Assembly (NCBI GenBank): GCA_001516025.1 | Contig: LOEU01000037.1 | Coordinates: 222,237 to 286,236 of the forward strand | Direction of reading: 5' to 3' | Source: a bacterium BRH_c32 | GTDB lineage: Bacteria; Bacteroidota; Ignavibacteria; Ignavibacteriales; Melioribacteraceae | DNA: 64,000 nucleotides | Shown here: positions 29,208 to 38,506 of the stretch, in pieces | Layout of the letters: each line of letters opens with the position of its first letter | How positions within the stretch are numbered: the first letter of the stretch is position 1 | Notes under the pieces: model-generated | Databases searched by the model: none | What the model was told of the DNA's origin: nothing | Seen by the model: only the letters and a program-made list of their open reading frames with translations | Translations under genes and position numbers: made by a program

Positions 29208-31490
29208 TTACTTAATCTCTTGTGCCTCGTTCGATACTGTATCTGTCATAAGATACCGATCAAATATTTTTATATTAGCATCCCTTCTCGGATCAAACAT
29301 CTCAGGTAATGACCTTACATTTACCAAGTCAGTATATATTCCACCTCTGCATTGATTGGAATAAAGTTTAGGATCACCATATTCAAAAATCGATTCTCTG
29401 CAAAAATTAGCAGGCACTACATCACCGCTTGCAGGTGCTTGAAAATCTTCTAATGGAAGTTTTAATTCATCATAAACACCTTTCATAAAAAGTGCCCAAA
29501 TTGGCAAAGCTGCTCTGGCACCCTGCCCATAACTTCCGGTAAATGAAACTCTCTGATCATCAAATCCCACCCATACAGCAGCTGAAAGTTGTGGAGTAAA
29601 TCCGCAGAACCATGCATCAGCATAATCTTGAGTAGTACCGGTTTTCCCTGCCGCAGGTCTTACAAAATTATATCCGGCTCTTACTCTCATACCGGTACCT
29701 TCATCAATTACCGAACGCATCAAATCCGTTGTAAGATATGCTGTTTCTTCCGAGATTGCCTCGCTTGGCAATGAAGTAAATTCTTCAATTAAAATTCCAT
29801 TCTTGTCTTCAACTCTTACAATTGAAATAGGTTCGTTTGCAATTCCTTTATTTCCGAAAGTGGAATATGCACTCGCCATTTCTAATGGTGAAACTAATGA
29901 AGTTCCAAGAGCGATCGAAGGTACTAAATCTAATTTGCTTTTTATTCCCATTCGTTCTGCTAATCTGCCAACTTGCCAAAGTTCTACATGCCCTTCAATA
30001 ATTAATCTGGCTGTAACAAGATTAAGTGATTTTGTAATCCCTTGCCTTAAGGTTACAAATCCACTTGTGCTTCTATCATCATTACGTGGACTCCAACCAT
30101 TATAATTAAATGGTTGATTGAGAATTGGATAAGCAGGAAATAATCCATTATCAATTGCAGTAGCATAAACAAATGGTTTGAATGACGAACCGGGTTGCCT
30201 TCTAATTTGTACTGCTCTATTCAAACCGTGCATTTCGTTAGGATCATTTCCTCCGACCATTGCTTTTATCCCGCCGGTTTTAACGTCCACACTTACAAAT
30301 CCAACCTGAATATTTTTTTCTAATCTTTTTATGTAATCAACAAACGATTTATCATTATAAAGTCTTTGATATACGGCCCGCTTCTCATTTTCGGTTTCGG
30401 CTGCACGATAATCTTTATGTTTCTTAATCTCTTTATCAAGTACTTCTTTGAGAATCTTAGAATATCGATTCCAATCCCATTTTTCATCAAACTGTCTTTG
30501 AAATTCAGTCAAGTGAGTTTGCACAGCATTATTTGCTATTTTTTGCATTCTCGAATCAAGTGTTGTATAGATATTCAATCCATCTTCATATAAATCATAT
30601 CCATGACGGCGGGCGATCTTTTCCATCTGCTTTCTAACATATTCAAGAAAATGAGGAGCTAAACTTCCCGTGATTCCTTCTTCAATTTTTTTATATGAAA
30701 GTTCGATCTGTTTTAATTTTAGTTTCTCATATTGATCTTCAGAAAGGTAACCTTCATCGACCATATTGCTCATCACAAGATTTCTTCTTCTTATAGCGTT
30801 TTCATACCGGTCAAACGGATCATAATAAACAGCCGATTTCAGCAAGGCTACTATTACGCCACAATCTTGTACAGATAACTGCTCCACATCTTTATTGAAA
30901 TAAACTTTTGAAGCCATCTCGATACCATAAGCACCATGTCCAAACCAAGAAACATTAAAATAAAGTTCAAGAATTTCTTGTTTAGTATATGTCTTCTCGA
31001 TTTGAATTGCCGTTATCCATTCTCTCACTTTTCTTACAACAGTCCCAAAGAGCGATTCATTACTTGTTTTTAATTCATAAAGATTTTTTGCCAATTGCTG
31101 AGTAATGGTACTTGCTCCTTCACGTCTAAAAAGAAAAACATTTTTAATCATTGCCTGGATAAAACGTTTTAGATCTACTCCCCAATGGCTATAAAATCCC
31201 CGATCTTCAGTAGAAATAAGAGCATTAATTAAATGAGGAGGTAATTTTTCTATACCGACTTCTACCCTATTCTGTCTATAAAACTGACCGACAAGTTCAC
31301 CATCGGCACTGAATACATTACTCGCGAGAAGCGGTCGAGGATTTTCTAATTCCTCTAATGATGGCAGCCCCGTAAATACATATATCATAAATCCTAAAAA
31401 CAAAACAGATAATACTCCTGCAGTGCTCCAGATGATTGTCCGTTTTTTTGATCCATTATTTTTCTTTATTGGTTTATTTACTACTGCCAT
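29208..31490 (-). CDS. mrcA: Class A penicillin-binding protein 1A (glycosyltransferase/transpeptidase)
   Basis: Bifunctional peptidoglycan synthase, 760 residues. Short basic cytoplasmic tail, membrane anchor at about 17-41, then a GT51 domain with catalytic Glu95 (STEDRGFYSHWGVD) and REGASTITQQLAKNLY. The transpeptidase domain has SxxK (S435-K438, GSSFKPF) and GKTGTTQDYADAWFCG. Residues about 330-390 form a charged insertion between the domains. The C-terminal ~70 residues hold two Cys (FCRES, QCRGG) that could pair in the periplasm. The start overlaps the end of lpxH by 17 nt. Confidence 0.95.
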   Translation of the reverse strand: MAVVNKPIKKNNGSKKRTIIWSTAGVLSVLFLGFMIYVFTGLPSLEELENPRPLLASNVFSADGELVGQFYRQNRVEVGIEKLPPHLINALISTEDRGFYSHWGVDLKRFIQAMIKNVFLFRREGASTITQQLAKNLYELKTSNESLFGTVVRKVREWITAIQIEKTYTKQEILELYFNVSWFGHGAYGIEMASKVYFNKDVEQLSVQDCGVIVALLKSAVYYDPFDRYENAIRRRNLVMSNMVDEGYLSEDQYEKLKLKQIELSYKKIEEGITGSLAPHFLEYVRKQMEKIARRHGYDLYEDGLNIYTTLDSRMQKIANNAVQTHLTEFQRQFDEKWDWNRYSKILKEVLDKEIKKHKDYRAAETENEKRAVYQRLYNDKSFVDYIKRLEKNIQVGFVSVDVKTGGIKAMVGGNDPNEMHGLNRAVQIRRQPGSSFKPFVYATAIDNGLFPAYPILNQPFNYNGWSPRNDDRSTSGFVTLRQGITKSLNLVTARLIIEGHVELWQVGRLAERMGIKSKLDLVPSIALGTSLVSPLEMASAYSTFGNKGIANEPISIVRVEDKNGILIEEFTSLPSEAISEETAYLTTDLMRSVIDEGTGMRVRAGYNFVRPAAGKTGTTQDYADAWFCGFTPQLSAAVWVGFDDQRVSFTGSYGQGARAALPIWALFMKGVYDELKLPLEDFQAPASGDVVPANFCRESIFEYGDPKLYSNQCRGGIYTDLVNVRSLPEMFDPRRDANIKIFDRYLMTDTVSNEAQEIK

Positions 31491-32211
31491 TATTTTCCCA
31501 ATCTATAATTTCAAATTTATTTGTAAACCTGCCATAACAGGGTGTTTCCAACCATGTACCTAAATTTATATAATAACCGTCATTGTAATTCAAAAATTCT
31601 TTCCTGTGAGAATGACCGAAAATAATATAATCATAACCCTCATCAATCTTTTTCTTAGCTGTGGCGACAAGTCCATCAATTTCTCCGTAATTTTTTTGAG
31701 CGGTATAGTCTCTGCTTTTTTTACTAGTTCCGCTAGCAATCCAAATTCCGAGATCGGGATGTATAATCGAATAAAGTGTCTGAATAAATTTATTTCTTAA
31801 AATCATTTTTAAGATTTTATAACCGGTATCATTAGCCACTAATCCATCACCGTGACCCATAAAAAACTTCTTTTCATTCAGTTCAATAGTAATTGGTCCC
31901 TCATATAAAATAGCACCGATCTCTTTTTCAAAAAAATCGCGGTGAAGGAAATCATGATTACCAATAAAATAGTGAATCTTAACTCCGGATTCCGAAAGAT
32001 ATTGCAATGCGGCAATTGTTTTGAAGAAACCCTTTTGAACTACCGTTCTGTATTCAAACCAGTAATCGAAAAGATCCCCCATAATAAAAAGCTCATCGCA
32101 ATTCTCTTTTGCATATTCGAGAAAAGAAACTAATTTCTTTTCTTTTTCTGTCTCTTTCGGTTTTGTCTCTAAACCAAGATGAATATCTGATATAAATAAA
32201 TAAGTTTTCAA
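31474..32211 (-). CDS. lpxH: UDP-2,3-diacylglucosamine diphosphatase LpxH
   Basis: Hydrolyses UDP-2,3-diacylglucosamine to lipid X in lipid A synthesis, a peripheral inner-membrane enzyme. 245 residues of calcineurin-like phosphoesterase with all metal motifs: DIHLG, GDLFDYWFEY, GNHDFLHRDFF, GHGDGL and GHSHRKEF. The initiation codon must be TTG at 32211, because an in-frame TAA directly precedes it and no early ATG exists. It implies an LPS-type outer membrane. The rest of the lipid A pathway is not in this window. Confidence 0.9.
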   Translation of the reverse strand: MKTYLFISDIHLGLETKPKETEKEKKLVSFLEYAKENCDELFIMGDLFDYWFEYRTVVQKGFFKTIAALQYLSESGVKIHYFIGNHDFLHRDFFEKEIGAILYEGPITIELNEKKFFMGHGDGLVANDTGYKILKMILRNKFIQTLYSIIHPDLGIWIASGTSKKSRDYTAQKNYGEIDGLVATAKKKIDEGYDYIIFGHSHRKEFLNYNDGYYINLGTWLETPCYGRFTNKFEIIDWENNGSSK

Positions 32212-32249
32212 TTATCCATTAATCGAATTAATTAATTAGCAAATATAAC

Positions 32250-33941
32250 TTAATTTTGATTATTATATTCAGCCAAAAGCCAAAAGTCAGGGTCGAGAGT
32301 TATATCCACCGGTTTTTTAGTTACCGGTATATTTATCTGATAATCTTTCTTATCAATTGATATTCGTTCCTTTATTTTTGTTTTATCGCTAAATAGTATT
32401 TCCACATCTATATCAAATTTATATTCAGGATATTCTTTCTGTACTTGTTTCAAATTTAGTTTTACATTGCTATCCGAAAGAGAATAAGAATAATCCAATT
32501 CGATTTTTCCTTTGCCTTTAAATACCCACTGTTCAAAGAATTTTTTAAGATTCTTACCGCTAATTTTTTCTGCCATTGCAATCAAATCCTTTGTTTCTAC
32601 GTTTTTATACTTAAAGTTCTCGTAATAAGTTCTAAGAATTTTGAAAAAATTATCATCTCCTACTTCATATCGGAGCATGTGGAGTACCCACGCACCTTTA
32701 TCATAAACAAGCCGACTAAAAAGTTCAATTTCAGGATCGTAAAGTGTAGAACTTTTGTAACTATTTTGTTTTGATGCCATAGTAGAAACGAGAGCATCAT
32801 AACCTGAATTATATTCCCAATAAAGAGCTTCGGAATAAGTAGCAAAACCTTCATTTAGCCATATATCTTTCCAAGATTTTGGAGTAAGCGCATTCCCCCA
32901 CCATTGGTGAGCGAGTTCATGAATTAAGAGATCGGAGAAGAAACGATGTCCCGAAATATAATTAGAACCTACTCCCGTAATTGTTTGATGTTCCATTGCA
33001 CCTGCCTGCCAAAGAAATTCAGCAACACCATATTTTTCTTTTTGGAAAGGATACTTACCGAACTTGCTCTCGAAAAATTTTATCCATTTTGGATGTTCCG
33101 AAAAATCTTTCTTCGCATCCTCCAGCTTTTCATGAAGTACATAATGAGTTATTTGAAGAGTGTCCTTATTACTTATATACTTATCCTTGATTTCAGAATA
33201 ATCAGCCGAATAGAGTGCGATAAGATAAGTGGCAATAGGATAAAATGTTTTCCAATGATATTCTTTTTTATTTCCGATAATCTTTGAACCGACTAATCTT
33301 CCATTGGAAACAGATGTCATTGAAGAATCATTGATTATTTTTATATCAAGCAGTGCTTTATCGGCAGGGTTATCATTGCATGGAAACCAGGTGGAGGCAT
33401 AAACAGGTTCGTTCAAAGTATATACAAAGAATTTGCCGTTAACCCTTTTCATTACAAATGAACCAAAACCAAGACTTTCGGGAGTTCCCGAATAATTAAT
33501 TTCGACAGAGAATGAATCTCTTCGGCTCCGGTTTCTTTCTATTTGAATTTTGGTATCGCTTTGCTTATAATTAACTTTAATTCCATTAAAAAGTAATGAA
33601 CTTATATTCATATTATCATAAAAATTAAGAACTAATTTATCCGAAGATGTGGGCATTATGCCTGTAATTATAGTTTTCCCTTTTATTAATTTTTTTTCCG
33701 GAATAAGTTCAATATTAATATCGTAATGGAATACATCCAATAATTTTTGTTCTTTTGAAATGTATTCATCGAGATATTCTTTATCAATTTCTGCGAGAGA
33801 AAGTGTCCCTGAATTTTCGCTTACTTTTTCTTCTAAATATTTAATTTTTTCGATCGGGTTAGCGAAATAAAATATGACTACCCAGGAGAGAATAATCACA
33901 AGAAAGATGGAAAAAAGTATAAGTTTGCTTTGTTTTGTCAT
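32250..33941 (-). CDS. M1 family zinc aminopeptidase, membrane-anchored
   Basis: 563 residues. An N-terminal signal anchor (about 7-27) places it at the periplasmic face. The beta-rich saddle domain is followed by the exopeptidase motif GAMEH (314-318, Met/Glu retained where GAMEN is standard) and the gluzincin site HELAH (341-345) with Glu364 18 residues on (WLNEGFATY). It is shorter than full M1 enzymes, lacking the large helical C-terminal domain and ending in a beta domain. It probably trims peptides in the envelope. Divergently transcribed from glgC. Confidence 0.92.
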   Translation of the reverse strand: MTKQSKLILFSIFLVIILSWVVIFYFANPIEKIKYLEEKVSENSGTLSLAEIDKEYLDEYISKEQKLLDVFHYDINIELIPEKKLIKGKTIITGIMPTSSDKLVLNFYDNMNISSLLFNGIKVNYKQSDTKIQIERNRSRRDSFSVEINYSGTPESLGFGSFVMKRVNGKFFVYTLNEPVYASTWFPCNDNPADKALLDIKIINDSSMTSVSNGRLVGSKIIGNKKEYHWKTFYPIATYLIALYSADYSEIKDKYISNKDTLQITHYVLHEKLEDAKKDFSEHPKWIKFFESKFGKYPFQKEKYGVAEFLWQAGAMEHQTITGVGSNYISGHRFFSDLLIHELAHQWWGNALTPKSWKDIWLNEGFATYSEALYWEYNSGYDALVSTMASKQNSYKSSTLYDPEIELFSRLVYDKGAWVLHMLRYEVGDDNFFKILRTYYENFKYKNVETKDLIAMAEKISGKNLKKFFEQWVFKGKGKIELDYSYSLSDSNVKLNLKQVQKEYPEYKFDIDVEILFSDKTKIKERISIDKKDYQINIPVTKKPVDITLDPDFWLLAEYNNQN

Positions 33942-34049
33942 AATTTTAGTAAAATGTGTTTCCTAATTCAAAGTTAATAATTTCTATGATTGCCAATCAA
34001 TTAATAAATAGATATATTTTAATAGACCAAAAACAGAGATGAAAACAAT

Positions 34050-35285
34050 ATGGCATTAACCGGTTCATCAATACTTCGAAAATCATTAACGATGGTTCTG
34101 GCAGGCGGAATAGGAGAAAGATTATATCCGCTTACATTAGAACGCACAAAGCCTTCCGTACCATTTGGCGGAAAGTACAGGATAATCGATTTCGCATTAT
34201 CCAATTGCTTAAATTCAGGTCTTAGAAAGATTTATGTTCTTACTCAATATAAATCCGACTCACTAAATCGGCATCTATATGAAGCATGGAACATATTCAA
34301 TCCTGAATTGGGAGAATTTATTTATTCTATACCTCCTCAACTAAAAATCAGTAATAACTGGTATCAAGGAACAGCTAATGCTATCCGTCAAAATTTCAAT
34401 CTGATTTATGATGAAGATTACGAATGGATAGTATTACTTTCAGGTGATCATATTTATAAAATGGATTACCTAAAGATGATCCAATACCATATTGAAACAG
34501 GAGCCCAGCTGACTATCTCCAATATGGAAATGCCAAAAACAATAAGCGATCGCTTTGGATGTATTGAGGTAGATGCAGAGTTCAGAGTTCAAAATTTTGT
34601 TGAGAAACCTAAATCACCGCCTACGATTCCGGGAAATCCCGATATGTCTTTCGTTAATATGGGGGTTTATGTTTTCAGTAGAAATGTGCTCAAAGATGTC
34701 ATTCTTCAGATGGAAAAAGAAAAACTTAAAAATAATGACTTCGGACAGGACGTAATCCCTTATATGATTAAGAACCAATATAAGGTAATGGCATATCAGT
34801 TTTTTGATGAGAACAAAAAGGATCAACCATATTGGATAGATGTAGGAACGATTGATAGCTACTATGCAGCAAGTATGGACTTGATCAATGTTAATCCTCA
34901 TTTTAATATGTACGATCCCGATTGGATGATTCGTTCAGGTCAGCAGCAATTCCCCCCTTCAAAAACTGTTTCGCACGAAGGTGAAAGAGTGGGACGTGCA
35001 TTAAATTCTATTGTCTGCGATGGTACAGTGATTTCAGGTGGACTTGTTGAGCGCTCTATCATTGGCTTTAATGGACGTATTAATAGTTATAGCTATATAA
35101 CGGATTCCATTATATTCGATAATTGTAATATCGGGAGAAGGACACGACTTAGAAGATGTATAATAGATAAAAACGTTACCATTCCCGAAGGAACTGAGAT
35201 TGGATTTGACAATGAAATAGATAAAAAACGCTTTACTGTTTCAGATACCGGTATTGTAATCATTCCGAAAAATTACAAATTTTAG
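34050..35285 (+). CDS. glgC: Glucose-1-phosphate adenylyltransferase (ADP-glucose pyrophosphorylase)
   Basis: Makes ADP-glucose, the committed step of glycogen synthesis. 411 residues: the nucleotidyltransferase domain has LAGGIGERLYPLTLERTKP and VPFGGKYRIIDFALSNCLNSG, then DHIYKMDY and FVEKPK, and the C-terminal left-handed beta-helix repeats start around residue 310. No other glycogen genes adjoin. The upstream 108-nt gap is shared with the divergent peptidase gene; a strong terminator follows the stop. Confidence 0.96.
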   Translation: MALTGSSILRKSLTMVLAGGIGERLYPLTLERTKPSVPFGGKYRIIDFALSNCLNSGLRKIYVLTQYKSDSLNRHLYEAWNIFNPELGEFIYSIPPQLKISNNWYQGTANAIRQNFNLIYDEDYEWIVLLSGDHIYKMDYLKMIQYHIETGAQLTISNMEMPKTISDRFGCIEVDAEFRVQNFVEKPKSPPTIPGNPDMSFVNMGVYVFSRNVLKDVILQMEKEKLKNNDFGQDVIPYMIKNQYKVMAYQFFDENKKDQPYWIDVGTIDSYYAASMDLINVNPHFNMYDPDWMIRSGQQQFPPSKTVSHEGERVGRALNSIVCDGTVISGGLVERSIIGFNGRINSYSYITDSIIFDNCNIGRRTRLRRCIIDKNVTIPEGTEIGFDNEIDKKRFTVSDTGIVIIPKNYKF

Positions 35286-35309
35286 AAGCAGTTTAGATAT
35301 ATTTTGAAT

Positions 35310-35354
35310 GCCCCTCTTTTTAGATAAAGTGTCTAAAGAAAGGGGCTTATTTTT
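35310..35354 (+). terminator. Intrinsic terminator between glgC and uvrC
   Basis: Long near-perfect hairpin: GCCCCTCTTTTTAGA pairs with TCTAAAGAAAGGGGC (35310-35346, one mismatch region, 7-nt loop), followed by TTATTTTTA. uvrC starts only 19 nt beyond, so it needs its own promoter here or partial readthrough. Confidence 0.85.
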
Positions 35355-35372
35355 AATAATAACTAGTAATAG

Positions 35373-37310
35373 ATGAATGATTCGTTAAAAAATAAATTAG
35401 AAAATCTTCCGGGGACTCCTGGCATTTATCAATTCCTTAATGCTGCCGGTAAGGTAATTTATGTAGGTAAAGCTAAGATACTTAAAAATCGTGTCCGCTC
35501 TTATTTCCATTCACGTATAGACTCACCTAAGACAGATGCGTTAGTTAGAAAGATCGAAGACCTTATCATAATAGCTACCGATAGTGAAATAGAAGCATTG
35601 GTACTCGAAAATAATTTAATAAAGGAACTAAAACCGCGCTATAATATCAATCTTAAAGACGATAAAACTTTTCCCTATATAAAAGTAACAAACGAACTAT
35701 TCCCTCGGATTTATCCTACGCGGAATATCATTCGAGACGGTTCAAAATATTTTGGACCTTTTACGGATATCCGAAGTATGAAATCTTCTCTAAGAATGAT
35801 TAATCATATTTTTAAGATAAGAAGCTGCCGGCTCGATTTAACGGTGGAGAATATTGAGAAGAAAAAATTCAAAATCTGTTTGGATTATCATATAAAAAAA
35901 TGCGATGGCCCTTGTGAAGGACTTGTTTCGGCTCAGTACTATAATGAAATGGTTAATGAAGTAATAAAATTATTGAAAGGGAAAACAGAAGACCTAATTG
36001 AAGAATTGAAAATGAAGATGAATTTTGCCTCTGAGAATATGCAGTTTGAAAGAGCTGCTGAATTAAGAGATAAGATAAATCAATTACAAGTTTATTCATC
36101 CAAGCAAAAGGTTGTTGCCGCCGACTTAGAAGACCGAGATATTATAAGCGCAGCACAGGAAGATAAAGATATAGCAGCGACAATATTAAATATTCGCTCG
36201 GGCAAGCTTACAGGTAAAAAACAATTAAAACTTTCTGCCGAGCCCGGGGATTCATTAGAAAATATCTATTCGGCTATCATTAAATTTTATTATTATGAAT
36301 TTGTGGAGATCCCCAAAGAGATTGTCTTAGAAACTGAGCCTTCGGATGGTGAAAGCATTTTGGAATGGCTCAATCAAAAAAGTGGACGCAAATCTAAATT
36401 CGTTGTTCCTATCCGTCAAAGCGATACGAAATCCTTGCTTAATATGTGCAAGCAGAATGCCATATTACAATTAAAAGAGATACAACTTCAGAAGATGAAA
36501 AAAGAAGGTTCGGTGCCATATACATTAGCTTCTCTTCAGCGCGATCTGAGATTGAAACATCTCCCTCGCAAAATTGAATGTTTCGATATCTCGAATCTTC
36601 AAGGGACTGATACAGTGGCAAGCATGGTGGTCTTTGAGGATGCCAAACCGAAAAAAAGTCTCTATCGAAAATTTATTATAAAATCTGTTGAAGGTCCGGA
36701 TGATTTTGCAAGTATGCAAGAAGTAATAGGGCGCAGATATAAAAAAATTATCGCAGAGAATGAAAAAGCTCCTGACTTAATTATGGTGGACGGTGGCAAG
36801 GGGCAGCTTTCGAGTGCTGTTGAAATATTAAATGAGATCGGATTAAAAAACTACGAGATAATAGGGCTTGCTAAACGTTTGGAAGAGGTGTTTATGCCGG
36901 GAGAATCAGACCCCGTTATAATTCCCAAGACTTCATCTTCACTTAAACTCCTTCAACATTTGAGGGATGAGGCACACCGATTCGCAATTACTTTCCACCG
37001 ATTAAGACGAGACAAAAGAACTCTTAAAACTGAGCTTACCGATATTCCGGGAATCGGCGAAAAAGTAGCAACTAAGTTATTGACCGCTTTCGGAAGTCTA
37101 AAAGAGATAAAAACAAAAAATGAAGAAGAATTAAGTAAAGTAATCGGTAAGGCAAAAGGGAAAGTAATATTCAATTATTGCAATACTCTGAATGATTCAT
37201 CTTTGAATTCTCTGCAGTCTTCGGAATCTTCAGAGCCATCTGAAGTTTTTCCGAAAGATTCTTCTATCAGATCTAATACTCTGAATGAAGAAGTTGGAGA
37301 CAAGAATTAA
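35373..37310 (+). CDS. uvrC: Excinuclease ABC subunit C
   Basis: Makes the dual incision in nucleotide excision repair. 645 residues in order: GIY-YIG nuclease (GTPGIYQFL...VIYVGKAKILKNRV, about 14-40), UVR motif (MQFERAAELRDKI, about 223), UvrC RNase H-like nuclease (IECFDISNLQGTDTVASMVV and DLIMVDGGKGQL), and helix-hairpin-helix DNA binding (DIPGIGEKVATKLLTAFG, about 560). The last ~40 residues are a Ser/Glu-rich low-complexity tail beyond the usual end, with a 14-bp direct repeat in its DNA. uvrA is also in this window. Confidence 0.96.
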   Translation: MNDSLKNKLENLPGTPGIYQFLNAAGKVIYVGKAKILKNRVRSYFHSRIDSPKTDALVRKIEDLIIIATDSEIEALVLENNLIKELKPRYNINLKDDKTFPYIKVTNELFPRIYPTRNIIRDGSKYFGPFTDIRSMKSSLRMINHIFKIRSCRLDLTVENIEKKKFKICLDYHIKKCDGPCEGLVSAQYYNEMVNEVIKLLKGKTEDLIEELKMKMNFASENMQFERAAELRDKINQLQVYSSKQKVVAADLEDRDIISAAQEDKDIAATILNIRSGKLTGKKQLKLSAEPGDSLENIYSAIIKFYYYEFVEIPKEIVLETEPSDGESILEWLNQKSGRKSKFVVPIRQSDTKSLLNMCKQNAILQLKEIQLQKMKKEGSVPYTLASLQRDLRLKHLPRKIECFDISNLQGTDTVASMVVFEDAKPKKSLYRKFIIKSVEGPDDFASMQEVIGRRYKKIIAENEKAPDLIMVDGGKGQLSSAVEILNEIGLKNYEIIGLAKRLEEVFMPGESDPVIIPKTSSSLKLLQHLRDEAHRFAITFHRLRRDKRTLKTELTDIPGIGEKVATKLLTAFGSLKEIKTKNEEELSKVIGKAKGKVIFNYCNTLNDSSLNSLQSSESSEPSEVFPKDSSIRSNTLNEEVGDKN

Positions 37311-37379
37311 GATATACAAATTAAGGAATCGATACCGGTGATTTATACTGAATTAACGGCTGCAAATGAAGAAGGGGTA

Positions 37380-37482
37380 AAAATAATGCCAAGCTTACCG
37401 GTCACCCAAATTAATTACTAACCGCTGCTTCCTTCCGGACCTGACGGGATTGGGTAATAACTTGCCGACCGGAGCTCAGCAA
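37380..37482 (-). ncRNA. ffs: Signal recognition particle RNA, small (4.5S-like) form
   Basis: The minus strand carries the conserved apical domain CAGGTCCGGAAGGAAGCAGC, the Ffh-binding loop of SRP RNA. Flanking helices close it: CCGGTC pairs with GACCGG, and GCTGAGCT (37473-37480) pairs with AGCTTGGC at the 3' side. A T-rich run follows. The 5' end starts within about 12 nt of the stop of the glycosyltransferase gene at 37493, with TATATATT at the gene's end as a possible -10. The ends are approximate. It works with Ffh in membrane targeting. Confidence 0.93.
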
Positions 37483-37492
37483 ATCTCGAACG

Positions 37493-38506
37493 CTAATATA
37501 TAAAATTATTTACACTTTCCAGCACATCATTAATTGTAATTCCGTCATTGCCCTCAAAATTACATTTTTTAGGGTCTCCCGGACACTTGAGAGAACAATA
37601 ACCGGATTTTGGTAATAGTATTCGGCTTTCATTACCCATTGGTCCCCAGAGCTTTGGTGAGCATGCAGTTAATGGACAGAAAAAAGAAACAGTTTTCACT
37701 TTTAACGCTGCCGCTAAATGCATTGGTCCCGTGCTTGCGGAAATTAATAGATTGAGTGCTTTGAATGTAACAAACGATTCTCTTAGGCGAATATCGATAT
37801 TAGGAAATTCTATATCGGGAATATTTTTTATTTCATCAGGAATTTTATTATCTGTTACAACTACCTGAAAATCTTCATTTTTCTTAAGCTCATTGATAAG
37901 TTGTGCATATTGATTCGGTCTCCAATTCGGAGCAGAGTTTCCGCTTGTTACATGAACACCTATCAAATATTTCTTACCTTTTAAAAATTTGTCTCTTAAC
38001 TCTTTTGCATTATTTAATTCGACTTTTGTAAGATGAATTTCCGTTTCCAAATTATCGGTTTCCACACCAATCCTTCGAGCTGAATCCATAGAATAATCTG
38101 CTTCGTGGCGAAGTGGAATATATTTCTTTCTAGAGACAAAATGAGTTAAAGTAAGATATTGGTATAACTTATTCCCTACTCCTAGGCGATATGGAATGCC
38201 CGCAAAAAAAAGCATATAATTAATTCGTTCTGTCGGGAGCAAAGTAAGTGAATGTGTAAAATGACAAGATTTAATTTCTCTTACTTTTTCTCTGAAAGAT
38301 TTATCGAATAGATTAGTGCTTTTATCCATCAGAATTATTTTATCTATATGAGGATTATTCAGATAAATATCTTTGGTATATTCCTGAAGTAAGACGGCAA
38401 TAAAACAATTAGAATATTTTTTCTTTAGTTCTCTGGGGATAGGAGTGGAAAGAACCACATCCCCAATTCTATCCGTTCTTACTAATAAAATTCTTTTTTG
38501 CTTCAT
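37493..38506 (-). CDS. Glycosyltransferase family 9 (heptosyltransferase-like)
   Basis: 337 residues of GT-B fold. N-terminal ILLVRTDRIGDVVLSTPIPRELK is the family signature; GVHVTSGNSAPNWRPNQYAQL and LISASTGPMHLAAALKVKT form the nucleotide-sugar site. The C-terminal Cys-rich stretch (KSGYCSLKCPGDPKKCNF) occurs in heptosyltransferase-type enzymes. It likely adds a sugar to LPS core or another surface glycan. It overlaps the GT4 gene by one base (TGATG) and precedes SRP RNA. Confidence 0.88.
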   Translation of the reverse strand: MKQKRILLVRTDRIGDVVLSTPIPRELKKKYSNCFIAVLLQEYTKDIYLNNPHIDKIILMDKSTNLFDKSFREKVREIKSCHFTHSLTLLPTERINYMLFFAGIPYRLGVGNKLYQYLTLTHFVSRKKYIPLRHEADYSMDSARRIGVETDNLETEIHLTKVELNNAKELRDKFLKGKKYLIGVHVTSGNSAPNWRPNQYAQLINELKKNEDFQVVVTDNKIPDEIKNIPDIEFPNIDIRLRESFVTFKALNLLISASTGPMHLAAALKVKTVSFFCPLTACSPKLWGPMGNESRILLPKSGYCSLKCPGDPKKCNFEGNDGITINDVLESVNNFIY

